Source: Diphasiastrum complanatum (Eukaryota > Streptophyta > Lycopodiopsida > Lycopodiales > Lycopodiaceae). From it: DNA of 64,000 nt. The stretch's first letter is position 1. Every line of letters begins with the position of its first letter. The stretch is taken from positions 37,369,946-37,433,945 of the forward strand of contig CM055106.1 in NCBI GenBank assembly GCA_029204225.1, in the 5' to 3' direction. A program made the translations under genes and the position numbers. Shown in pieces: positions 22,150 to 33,560 of this stretch. Under the pieces are notes generated by a model. That model did not search any database. It saw nothing but the letters and a program-made list of their open reading frames with translations, and had not been told where the DNA came from.

Positions 22150-23210
22150 AATACTGTGAACTTGCAAGTTGAGAAGTTCTTGAGCTCATTGTTATATCAA
22201 TTACTCTGTGAGAGTTTTAATCAGTGGCAAATGAGCTACATGATTTCAACTCAAACAGTTCGAGTATGAATCTTCACTTGCAAAATTCAAAATAGTGGTT
22301 TGTAATATTAATTCTAACTGAGAGGTTTATAGAGTATACAATTCCAACTTGAGAAGTTTTTGAGTTACTAGTTGTAATCAATTACTCCATGAAATTTTGA
22401 ATCTGTGGCAAGGACACAATTTCAACTATAAGCTTTCAAGTGTGAAGTTTTGGTAACTCAAAAATACTGGCAAATGTTGTGGTATAACTTTAAGTCGAGA
22501 GGCATTTGTATTTATATGATTGCAACTCCAGAAGTTCTCGAGTTAATGTTTTTAATCAATTACTTTGTATTTATATAATTGCAACTTGAGAAGTTCTCGA
22601 GTTAATGTTTTCAATCAGTTACTTTGTATTTATATGATTGCAACTCGAAAAGTTCTCGAGTTAGTGTATATAGTGTTTTACCCTATAAGTTTTCAAGTGT
22701 GAAGTTTTGGGAACTTGACAATATTGGCGAATGTTTGTGATCTAACAACAAGTCGGGAGGCCTTTTTATTTTATAGATTGCAACTCGAGAAGTGCTCGAG
22801 TTAATGTGTTTAATATATTGCTTTGTATTTATATGATTGCAACTCGAGAAGTTCTGGAGCTAGTGTTTATATTGTTTCACTCTATAAGTTTTCAAGTGTG
22901 AAGTTCTGGCAACTTGAAAATATTGGCAAATGTTTGTGATCTGACAACAAGTCAGAAGGTCTTTGTATTTATACGATTGCAACTCGAGAAGTTCTCGAGT
23001 TAGTGTTTTGAATAAGTGGCAATGAAGTTAGAAATAACTTCAACTCTAGGTTCTTAAGTTTCATTGCCATTTTCTAAAATAAAAAAAATTTGTGATACTG
23101 CTATGAAGTTAAGAGATTTTTAGGATATAAAAGTGCAACTTGAGATGTTCTCAAGTTAGTGGTTCTAATCAAACACTTTGTAAAAGTTTGAATCAGTGGC
23201 AAAGAAGCTA
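22150..23210. repeat. Degenerate tandem array built on a CTCGAG palindrome
   Basis: About ten units of variable spacing (roughly 60-190 bp) each contain a version of AACTCGAGAAGTTCTCGAGTT, nearly self-complementary, often preceded by TTTGTATTTATATGATTGC and followed by TTAGTG or TTAATG. Clear units lie near 22162, 22345, 22525, 22580, 22635, 22780, 22845, 22980 and 23130. Outer units are more diverged than central ones. The array ends about 230 bp before the first exon of the gene at 23440. Confidence 0.8.
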
Positions 23211-23439
23211 TAGACAAGATATTAAATCTAAAAGTTTTTGAGGAGTTTCAGTTGCAAGACAAATCCAGATGCTTGGAGTATGACAAATATGGTACGTAGG
23301 GCATTAGCAATTCATTTGGATATCTAAAACACTACATTCGTTCCATTTGGTCTATAGTGTTGTCATTCAGTTTTGTCATTAAATAGCTTTGCATTATTTT
23401 TTCTCATCATTACTTTCAAGTTCATATTTGAATTGTTTC

Positions 23440-26072
23440 ATGCAAGCTATGGGAAAAAATCCAATTAATCTTTTACAAAGCCCTGGATTGGACAAAACAC
23501 AAAATCTTGGTATGTAGACAAGTTTGTTCTGTTTAAATGTCACAATTTTTTCTTTCAACTATAGTTTTTCTAAGTCACGTTTGGAAAGCAAAAATAGTTA
23601 TATATATATATAAAATATTGTGATAGACTAACTAGAAATCTGGAGTGCATTTGCATCTTTTAGATAAATGTTATTATTTATGTATACAAATAATTAATGT
23701 GCTAGTTTTTGTTGTAAATTTTTATTTTGATATAGGTTTTTACTTGTGTGTTAATAATCAATATGTTATTTTGGTTGCAGAGGAGGTGAATTTTGATGAG
23801 TATAGCCAACCAATAGTAGATACAAAAGAATATTGTCCACCTAATGTACAAGCAGAGAAAAAAATAAGTCTGTTAAGTGACAAACAAATGGTGGATAAAG
23901 GTTCTACATTGTGGATGGACAACACACAATTGTTGCAGCTCAAAGAATCGTTAAAAGCATTGATGAAGGAAAATTTCAAGCTGCAACAAAATTACGACCT
24001 TTTTTTGCAAAGAGAAAAGCTCGGATACTCAATAGCAGTGTTTCAGAGTTGAATTTAATATCTATTTCGAGTGCATGTAATGGCTTGAATGAAAAGTTCA
24101 TTCTGCATCCAAGCTATCCAAAACTTTTATTACAAGGAGGAAGACAATGGGAATATCTTGGACGCCCTCCTCGACATATTGGACGTGGGAGAGATTCTAC
24201 AATATTGCAGGTAACATTTATCATAATCAATTATGCTTTTGAGATTTATTTTGAATCAAATAGTTTAATTGCAATTGTTGTATGTGTTCTACATTTGGTT
24301 TGCTATGTTTCTTTAAAATTTAAAGTATAATTTGGTATGTTCACAGAATTTCGTCAACATTTTAAAAGTTGTGCTGGGGAAAAAAGATCCGAAGGATGCA
24401 TATGTATTTGTCTGTGCTCCGAATGAGCTGTGGGGCAAATGGCTACGCATCATAGAAAATTGGAGGTCAGGAAATTTGTTGAATACAAAAGGAGAAATCG
24501 AAGACTCCAAAGGCCGACATCTTTCATCCTTAAATGCTTACAATTTGAAGCCTTTATTGGGTTTGAAAAACAAGGATGTTAATATTGTGTTTCACAAAGT
24601 GCTATCTATTTAAGTTGTTATTCATTTGTCAGACAAAGTGACATTGCCAGAAGGAGTTTGCACATTGGAAAGTATATGTAAAGAGATAAAACACCATCGC
24701 TTGTTATGTAAAGCAATCAAAGCATGGTTCAGGTCTGAATTTGGCTTTATATACAACTGGCAAGAAGTAGTTTCCATTTATCATATTTCGGATACTATAT
24801 TGCACATTTTTTGCACAAAATGTCCATCTTGGTTGGAGACAGCTTTAAATAGAACAAAAAAGAATGAGCCACTTCCAGAGGTCATTATAAGAGATTTAAG
24901 AAATCGATATGAAAAGATGATACAAGGGCCTAGAGTCATCGATACAAAGGAGCCGTGGTTCATTTTTTCTATCAAAGAAAAATTGGAAAACTTTGATGCA
25001 GATTTTATACTACCTGATCAAAGAACAGTGTCTATTGCAGTGCTGTATGTGACATTATTCTCAACACTTGATTGGGAATTACAAGATTTCACAAAGTTTT
25101 TGAGCTTTGTGATAGAGAAAAGCAGTTTGCTTCAATTTTGTATTGTACTTTTTATACAAAAAGCAAACGATTTACATATGTGTTTGACATCATTGAAAAC
25201 CACTACATTACATGTGCATGTTGAATTAGGCGTACATCAATATCGCATGCCTATTCCACAAGATATATTGTCTGATCCAAAAGACATTATTGTGTTAGCA
25301 TGCTTTTCCAAAGAAACAGCTTATGATTTACAAGTTTTGAAGGCAAACAAATTATCCTTGACATTTTTGGAGGAAATTTCATTCGAAATGCTGCAACACG
25401 AAGATGACTTGTTGGATCCTAAAGATCGAGACAAAGTTAAGCGCAGAAGATATATTCTCTCATCTCCTCCTACATACTCTCTTATGAATATGCGAGGTGA
25501 ACTTGTGCATCTACGAGCAAAACCTGGAAACATGTTTGAACATCTTTTGAAATGTTTTACAAGTAATCAAATTTTGCATGAATAACAATTTTGTAATTGA
25601 TGATTTTTACCTTTTTAAAAAATGTTATTAAATTGTAATTACTATATTTAATACGTTTTGTTGTTGTGCAGATGAAAACGATTGGATATTAGACTTTTAC
25701 ACTTGTGGAACTCTAGGTAGAGCATGCATAATGAGACGCAGACATGTGATTTCATTGGTGAACATATTGAGAAAGCTTCATTTTTACACTCATTTTATCA
25801 TGACGTTGTGAATTTGGATTTCAGAGTGAAGAGTGAATTCAAGTCGAGTGAAAATGCGAGTTTGCTTGAGGAATCCTTCGCGAAATTGGCCCTCAAAAAT
25901 TTCGTGACAATACCTCGAAAAGATTTTCTGGAGAGGCTTCAAAAATCTCGCAAAATTTTTGCGAAAATACCTCAAAACGCAAATTTACCTCATAAAGATT
26001 TTCTGGAGGGAGAGGCCTTGAAAATGTCGCGAAGGAATTCGGAGCACAGCATCCAACGCGACCTAGACTAAA
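23440..26072 (+). pseudogene. ParB-like (DGQH) and DNA-methyltransferase-like fusion gene, decayed
   Basis: Exon model from splice sites and phase: 23440-23509, 23781-24210, 24347-25562, 25672 onward. Introns are 271, 136 and 109 bp with GT..AG ends, and each join keeps the frame. Exon 2 holds FYIVDGQHTIVAAQRIVKSI, like the ParB/DGQHR nucleotide-binding fold. The last join gives AKPGNMFEHLLKCFT then NENDWILDFYTCGTLGRAC, which matches the KP..L...L.......G(D)WVLDPFSGSGTT region (motifs X and I) of beta-class N6/N4 DNA methyltransferases. Motif I reads YTCGT instead of FxGxGT, and no DPPY is seen around LDWELQDFTKFLSF where it would be expected. Lesions: a one-base frameshift at about 23890 just before DGQH, an in-frame TAA at 24611, and a frameshift near 25765 before EHIEKASFLHSFYHDV. 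The lesions could be assembly errors. ParB-methylase fusions are known in phages and bacteria; origin by transfer is inference. Confidence 0.55.
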
Positions 26073-26910
26073 TGTGAAGAATTGCCAAAAATTGGCAAAT
26101 CTAGCTTGATCAAAAACCCTGTAGAACTTTGTAAATATTGTGTATAATTTGATTCCACACATGTAATGCCAAGATGCCACGTAGAAACCCACTCCTAATG
26201 TAGGTTAGTTCAAGTCCATAAGGTTGGTCATGTCATTTTGGTAGTGATTCCTAGTTTATAGGACCTAAATCCTAGATTTAAGGTGAAAATTTGACCAACT
26301 AGCTATCTACCAAGCATGACTCTAGAAAATAGACTAGGGTTTCATTTTAGGGCAAGAAGAGTGAGTTAACTTCCTTATTACATGCTGGAAATCCACCTAA
26401 CTTCAAGAAGGAAGTCGAATTTGCTATGTATTCCAAGCTCCCATAGTGAGAAGATAGAAAAGTTTTGGAGCTCATTGGCAATCTCAAGCTAGTTCACTAT
26501 GTACATTGAGTTTTTGTGATCCAAATGAAACCAAATCAATAAGAAGGAAGTCGAATTTGCTATGTATTCCAAGCTCCCGTAGTGAGAAGATAGAAAATTT
26601 TTGGAGCTCATTGGCAATCTCAAGCTAGTTCACTATGTACATTGAGTTTTTGTGATCCAAATGAAACCAGATCAATTTCTACTTGTTTCTCAGGTTGAAG
26701 GCCGTACTACAGCCTGTAGTACAAACGTGTGGGCTCGGATTTCAATGTCGATCAATGCTTTTGATTGTTAATGCTTGTTCTTTGTCAAATTGCCAATCTA
26801 GATCAACTTTTGTGTGTCTAGTTTTTTGATAGATTGTTAAGCAAGCATCCAATCACTCTTGTGGATCTTTTGTAGATCCATTTATGGTCCTAAAGTATAG
26901 TACTTTCACA
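26073..26910 (+). repeat. Solo LTR (Copia) with perfect 5-bp target duplication
   Basis: It starts TGTGAAGAATTGCC, ends TACTTTCACA, and is flanked on both sides by CTAAA (26068-26072 and 26911-26915). The end resembles that of the LTR at 59264-59975 (CTTGTGGATC...TGGTCCT...TACTTTCACA). It contains a 136-bp near-perfect tandem duplication (26405-26676) and a 19-nt palindrome GTACTACAGCCTGTAGTAC near 26704. No primer site follows, so it is a product of LTR-LTR recombination. Confidence 0.92.
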
Positions 26911-26954
26911 CTAAAGACTGCATAAAATGACTGAATGAAAACAAAACGCACAAT

Positions 26955-27368
26955 TTGGACACTGATCGAGGCAATCCAGCCACTATTACAACAACTTCAG
27001 TTCATAAACAATCATGTAATTCAATAAAGTCATCTCATACTTATATTGCGATTCAGATGAAGGCATTTCATAATATTGTGGTTAAGATGAAGCCATTCCG
27101 TAACATTATAATTTATATGAAAGTATTCCACAATATTGTGATTCAGACGAATGCGTTTCATAAAACTATATTGATTCAAAATGAGAATATATATAAGGCC
27201 AAAAGAGGGAACAAAAAATGTCCATGCTACACACTTGATCTAGAATTTGGAATGATGGAGCCAATTCCCAGAAGAGCTGATTCCTTGCATTTTGGGCATG
27301 AATTTTTTGATACAAAAATATGGATGATAGTGAGTAGTTTGCAAAGCTATAATAATATGTGTGGTTGA
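26955..27368 (+). CDS. Open frame with four 11-residue repeats, function unknown (137 codons)
   Basis: The frame runs from 26955 with a central tandem repeat of about 33 bp encoding variants of MKAFHNIVIQ (QMKAFHNIVV, KMKPFRNIII, YMKVFHNIVI, QTNAFHKTIL) at about 27055-27175. No known domain. It lies directly right of the solo LTR, so before that insertion it adjoined the 3' end of the ParB/methyltransferase gene and might be a lost terminal exon. It may equally be chance coding potential of a minisatellite. Confidence 0.25.
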   Translation: MDTDRGNPATITTTSVHKQSCNSIKSSHTYIAIQMKAFHNIVVKMKPFRNIIIYMKVFHNIVIQTNAFHKTILIQNENIYKAKRGNKKCPCYTLDLEFGMMEPIPRRADSLHFGHEFFDTKIWMIVSSLQSYNNMCG

Positions 27369-27884
27369 TCTTTAATGGAATACTTTGATCCCGGGGATGC
27401 TAAGCGCTCACTGTTCACAAAATGGCTATTAGCTCTAGCTTAGCTCTATGTGAAGTAGCTTAGCCATCACAAAATATGTAAATGAATTACTATTATTAAT
27501 GGACACAATAGTGGCTTTGCTAAATTTATCCAGGGTAAGATTTCTTTTAGGTCCAAGTAAACACTGTAAGTGAATGCTATTTCACCAAAACATCATTTTA
27601 ATAAAAGCGCTCACTCTTCACAAAATGGCTAGAGCTAAGCTACCGGGCATTCTAAGTGTTGATCCTCCCAAATCGATCCCAGGGATGCCAACATAGTAGA
27701 ATGATGGAATAGCGAGGTCGAGGATGGGAGTGACCCCACTGAAAGTGTTGCCGCAGAGCCAAGAAAGAGTGGACTGGTGGTGGTGAAGATTACATTCTCC
27801 CAGGTGGAAGGTGTAGCAAAGCCTATGTTAGACAAACAATAATATTCACCAACTGCAAAAAAAACGTTTACTTTTATTTGAATG
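27369..27884. other. Non-coding with a short direct repeat
   Basis: GCGCTCACTGTTCACAAAAT (about 27403) recurs as GCGCTCACTCTTCACAAAAT (about 27607), each followed by TGGCTA and a GCTCTAGCTTAGCTC-type motif in opposite orientations. No gene is seen. Confidence 0.45.
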
Positions 27885-28216
27885 TACACACATGCATATA
27901 TACACACCCATACACACATACATACATACATATACACACCCATACATATGTGCATACATACATATATACACCCTTACATACATATACATACACACACATA
28001 TACATACATATACATATGTGCATACATGCATATACACACCCTTACATACACATACATATACACATACATGTACACATACATATATAGATATACACATACA
28101 TACAGATACATATATGTAGATACACATACATACACATACATACATATACACATAAAAGCACATTTTACATACATACATACACATACATGCATACATATAC
28201 ATGCATACATACATAA
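27885..28216. repeat. CATA/CA-rich simple-sequence tract
   Basis: About 330 bp of CATA, TACA and CACA units with scattered GTGC interruptions. It opens several false reading frames on both strands. Confidence 0.97.
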
Positions 28217-28374
28217 AGGCATGCTCTAAAAGTCCAAATATAATCTCTGACAATAATCCTAAACTCTACAAACTAACGACTCCTTCACTCTTACGATACT
28301 TAACCTAACCCTTGCCGACAACCATGTTTTTGTGGTTTGTGTATCCTAACTCTAATTCTAAATCCTAATGTTAA

Positions 28375-29450
28375 CCCTAATCGAGCATTTTCCATCCTTC
28401 ATGCACTGGGCATTTGGAAAGGATGTTCCACATGGAGCTTTCATCATAGATCTCGTCACTATCTCATACAACTCTGAATCTTCTTCTTTCACAAGAATCT
28501 CTGCACACACAATATGATCGTAATCCCCCACGGTGATGGGTTTGCTCCGCTCCTCCAATATAATCAATAGGTGGGCATGAGGCAATTCTCTCTTCTGGAA
28601 TTCCACGACATGCAGCCTCCCTATAATGTGCCCAAAAATACCATCGTTCTTCAGGAGGTTGATCAAATGCTGAAGCTTCATGCTAAAAACCCTCGATACC
28701 AAATCAGGCCTATCTACAGCTCTCTACTGGAATTGCAACTCTCTTCTCACCTCCAACCAATTTGGGTTCACTGTCATCATGATAAGCAAATCGAGAGAAC
28801 CCAATTCCCTAACAACGACCATAGCATCTTGGTATTGTTGATGCATATGACGCAGTGAACCGATGTATGAAGATGGAAGCACTACTTGTGTTCCTATGTC
28901 GCTAGAGGAATGAGCTCTCACATCATCAACAATACCACTATGAATTTCTCTACAAAAACTCTGCTGATTATTATAGTAGTAGTTCATGTTATTTTGCATC
29001 ATCTTTGCCATCATGTCACATGTGTACTCTTGCAGCAACCTTCCACCCAAATGGATCGGTGAAACATGCTCTATACGAACCTGTAAATGATAGTAGTAAA
29101 ACTCTCTAACGGTAATAGCTTTGTGACTACCCTCTAAATGCTCTTCAAAGGCATCAGAAAGTGCATCATTATGGACATCACCATTGACACGTGCGTCATC
29201 TTTGACATGCACATGTGGGATCCTCAGATACCACCCATCGGTACCAAATGAAAATAAGAGTACAAAATGCAATGCATCATATGACAAATGATGTTGTTTG
29301 ATAAACTGAAAACCATCTTGAATGGAATGCAATATGATGTCATGCATTTTGTCACTCAGGGTCTCATCTAAAGGCATAAGCACCGCAATCTCATTGTTCA
29401 TGGGAGCATTGAATCGCCTGCTTACCTTGCTCTATGAACAACCTGATACT
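28375..29450 (-). pseudogene. Helitron Rep (HUH endonuclease) remnant
   Basis: On the minus strand: SRRFNAPMNNEIAVLMPLDE, REFYYYHLQVR, GGRLLQEYTCDMMAKM, VLPSSYIGSLRHMHQQYQDAM and TVNPNW, then after one in-frame TAG (28724) DRPDLVSRVFSMKL and EFQKRELPHAHLLI with the HUH-type His-Ala-His at 28579-28571, ending PNAQCMKDGKCS. This is the conserved N-terminal Rep portion of plant Helitrons. The catalytic tyrosines and the helicase are missing beyond 28375, so it cannot act. Confidence 0.9.
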
Positions 29451-32173
29451 ATGTGGAGACGAATATCCTTTGTGACATTCTCCCTCATGATCCGCGCAAC
29501 GTTCTTAAAATGTTGCCTAAATGGACTCACATCCATTCATACTTTGCAAGACAGAGAGAACATCACGCCTAAGCTCTTACCCTCTGGAGTGATGTACGAA
29601 GGGTTGCTTTGCACACACTCAAGAGTGTCCATGTCATGGAATCACTCCCTCAAATGCAAAACACCTGCAAAAATTGGAACATAAACCATTAGGTTTTATA
29701 TCAAATATTGGGAAACAATCAAATACATGAAAACTAACTTAAGTAGACTATAAACTTGTATTAAGAGAGTGAGAGACAGATTAATGGTTCGGGGGTGAAG
29801 GTTACGTATAAGCATATTAGGGTTTAGGAATTATGGGGTGTGATTTTAGGCCCTTTCATACACAGTTTTAGGCATTATGCATTACCATTAGGCTTTACGC
29901 ATTAAGCTTCACGCATTACATTTTAGACAGTAGGCTTTTTGATTCGAGATCAATCAAAAGATCATTAATCAATCTCATAATAAAGTAATCAAGCAAAACA
30001 ATTAACTTTTAACCTTAGTCTGCAAATCTAGCAAACAATTAACTTTAACCTTAGTTTGCAAATCCAAATATAAAATCTAAAATCATTATCTAAAGCCAAC
30101 TCATGTAAAATCATCCATACTTTTATAGAAGTACTATTAAGTCCTCACAACTCAGATTGGTCCAAATCTGAGTTTGCAGTATTCAGTAGTTGCTAGTTTG
30201 GGGGAACTTTCTAAAATGATATTTGATGTTGATTTTTTTTTTTAGTATAGCAACTATGCTTATGGCACATCTAACCTTTTAACGACAATGTTAGCCGATT
30301 CTATCATAATTTCTAGTCAAAGGCTTGGCTCAATAATGAAATGCTTAGTAAGTGTCTGGAAGTATTTAATATTTTTGTTACATTCAAGTTGAGCATACAA
30401 TAGAATTATAGACTACATATCATGCGCAAGGAAATTTATATGGATTTTTACTTTTCAAGCCAACATCATGTCTACTTATGAATCTAGCATAGAGTTATCA
30501 AGGGATATGGACATCTTGTTTAAAAAGTTAATGTTCAGGTTGACATGAGATCTTATTTAATGTAGCAAAGGTCTTGTGTTATCCTTACTCTTACTAAGTG
30601 CTTTGGGTATATGGTATTTCTTCAACACTTGAGTTCCATAATCCATTGGTGTGGTATTCTTCAGATGTTCAGATGTTCATGCCGATAACTTTGTGGTATC
30701 TTGGTGCATTTAACTAGCTTGATATCCCAGTGCACGTATCGGCATTCTTCACGATGATGATTATTCTGGTTCTCTTGGAGCATTTGGATTGCTACGTGAC
30801 CCATGGTTAGCAGACATATTTCCTATTTTCGGTAGCCACTACTTCTGTTCCAAGATATATCAGGTTTCATATTATATGCATCATTGGGCCTCTAGCTATA
30901 ACCCGTAGACTGTAGGGCCTTAGATATAATAAATAGTCTTGTGAGCCTCATTTTCGATAGATTTTTTGGAGAGTGGCTTTTTGGCATTAGAGTGGCTCAT
31001 GGTCAGTTTAGCTTAGCTTCAAAATATATTCAACTAATGATAAGTAGATTGCTATAAGGTCACGTCATTCTATCGTTATGTGGAAGTTGTAGATGCTGCT
31101 AGTAATAAGCAAGTAGATGATGTGCAAGAAAGAGCCTCTCCATCAGCATCGTCTAACAGCTATTGTGCTCTGACACATCTTACATTCACATGTGCAGGTA
31201 GTAGTTCATCTTTTAGTTAGTAAAGATGAGAAAACATTGGTGACATGCATCGGTGCTTTGGCAAAGGTACTCTTGCAGCTTTAACATGGAGTAATTTTTG
31301 TTTTGTACGATTAGAGATATCATTTTGTAATAAGAGTATCAATTTCCTATTTAAATTTCCAGCAAGTAATCAAATGATATCCATTATATTATAGACAATA
31401 TGCTCATAGTAATCAATGGTACTTCATAGAGGCTATACTAGCAGTAGCAGTATGCTAATCATCTGTGGATGGCATTAGCCTTCTCATACACAACCATTAT
31501 AATTTTCATACCATAGGTATTGATCAATCTCCAAGCATAGTAGCTTAGGAGAGGGCATAGTAATAAGGTGGCCAGCCACATTCTACCATAAATAATGAGT
31601 AGTTACTATGCCATTCAAGCATAAATGTCATATGCAAATGTATTTCTCAAAAAATAGAGGCAAATGCAGCACTCACTTGCATTTCAGATCCGCGATCTGT
31701 GGCTCATTAAATAGCAGTGCAATCATATGAAAATTCTCCATGCATTCAATCGCGATGGTTTGGCCATCTTTGGCTACCATACAAATAGTCGTGTCATTAA
31801 ATGCTTTAATGTGTGGAACCAAATCAATAATGAATGACAAAGCTTTGGCGCTGACCTACATTCTTTGGCTTGGAGTAGTATACCTACGATTTGGTATCCA
31901 ACTCGCTGCAAGGGCAGTGCTCAAGTATAGCAAATTCCCACGTGTTCTCTGAATCCAAAGAGCTATGAAATCATGCATTATCATACCCTACATAAGCTTC
32001 AATCCTCAAGTACTTATACAATGTAAAAGAAATTTGGTATCTTGAAAGATCAAAAAGCATTAGGCCTATTTGTATACCTACTTTTCTTTGCAGTATTCTT
32101 CCAATCAATATTCGATCCTCAATGCCATGGTAAGTCGCAGTAGGAGAAACATAGCCAGGGCAAAGGTAAGGAG

Positions 32174-32176
<3 letters not shown>
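29451..32176. other. Non-coding with small tandem repeats
   Basis: No gene is recognised. A motif of about 20 bp, (C/T)ATTAGGC(A/T)TTA(T/C)GCATTA, recurs near 29870-29915. A unit of about 36 bp (CAATTAACTTT(T)AACCTTAGT(C/T)TGCAAAT) is duplicated at about 30000-30063. The rest is unstructured AT-rich sequence with short frames only. Confidence 0.45.

Positions 32177-32248
<72 letters not shown>
32177..32248. repeat. (GA)n microsatellite
   Basis: About 36 uninterrupted GA units. Confidence 0.98.
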
Positions 32249-32251
<3 letters not shown>

Positions 32252-33106
32252 GGTGAAGTAGGTATGTGTGATTCTCCTTTATATAGAGAAGTCATCACCT
32301 ATCACTAAGTGCTTGAAGATGTCCATCGTTAGATTGTTTCCTCATAGTGTGCAAAGATCCTAGCCGTTCAAAGGAAGGCATGTTTCCCTCCAACCAGGTT
32401 ATTATTTAAAAAACTTCGTAAGGGGTCCCTTTACCAAGTTTGGTAAAGTAAAGCACATTATTCAATTTGATAATTCAATCAATCCTTAGAGCACCTTTCA
32501 AATTTTGATAATGAAAGTCTCATTTGTTTAAGACCTTTCACCATGAAAGTATGTACATGCACTTTAAAACACTATGTGTGTTGCTAAAGGATAATTTGAA
32601 TTTGGAGTGGGCCCCTTAGATGCATCCATGGGGAGGAGAGCCATGCATCCTCCTCCCCAAGTTTTTTAGTTAGAAAAAGCTCATGCATGGTTGAGGGGAG
32701 GAACATGCATGGTGCACCCATACACATGTGCAAAACTGTACATAAGTTTAAATATATATATATAGATATATAAATATATACATATCTATATAAACATATA
32801 TACATACACGCACACGCACTCGTCCACGTGCGTGCACACACACACACACACACAAGTTGGTTGTGCACGTCGATGATGGGCAATGGGCACTTACCCACAA
32901 AAAGCATTTATATATTTTTGGAGGCTATGTTTTTTTAACCATTTTTTCTAAGCCTATTTAACTTTTCCTTTTGCAAATGGGTGACATTTTTAACTGGAAA
33001 AGCGTGACATTTTTGCTGGCAAAAGCACAACATTTTTGTTGGCAAAAGCGTGACATTTTTTACAACACCCCACATATTCTCTCTCTAAATTAGTTTTATA
33101 CTATAT

Positions 33107-33142
<36 letters not shown>

Positions 33143-33269
33143 ACACACACACACACATATATACATTGATACATACATACAATGATTGCCAAGGGAAGAT
33201 CCTCTAGATCCTATTGCATGCTCCAGAAGGACTATTGTGGAGCCAAACTACCCAACCAACTAGAAGCCG
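32249..33269. other. Non-coding with three simple repeats
   Basis: A mixed TA/CA tract lies at about 32745-32853. A minisatellite of about 27 bp (GTGACATTTTT...GGCAAAAGC) repeats three to four times at about 32980-33062. (TA)n followed by (CA)n lies at about 33107-33157. No gene is seen. Confidence 0.7.
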
Positions 33270-33560
33270 AGAGTCAAGCCCAATCAACTTCTCTCCTGAG
33301 CCCCTGGGGCCTAGATTTATTCCCGATAAGATTTCAATTTTCATCCAGTTATTTTTAGTCTCCTTTACATGCATATATAGCAGTTAGACACCATGCACTA
33401 GCTCCACATGTCGTAATGGTCATGCCTAGGCCCTCATAAGGTTACTGATTACATTTTTGGCTTGGTTTGAAATGGCGAGGTGTAACTAAAAAACTGGTGC
33501 ACTGGAGTGCTAAATATCCACATCAAAAGCTATTTTGAATTCTCTAAGTTGGACATGGAC
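33270..33560. repeat. Unclassified dispersed repeat, copy B
   Basis: It is colinear with 18845-19150 on the same strand, with scattered matches around CACCATGCA, CTCATAAGGTTACTGATTAC and GCGAGG(T/C). Identity is modest by eye, and family and boundaries are unknown. Confidence 0.5.

Noticed and set aside
22150-23210. CRISPR-like array
   Set aside because: Spacers are themselves related and irregular, repeats are degenerate, and the context is a plant nuclear genome.
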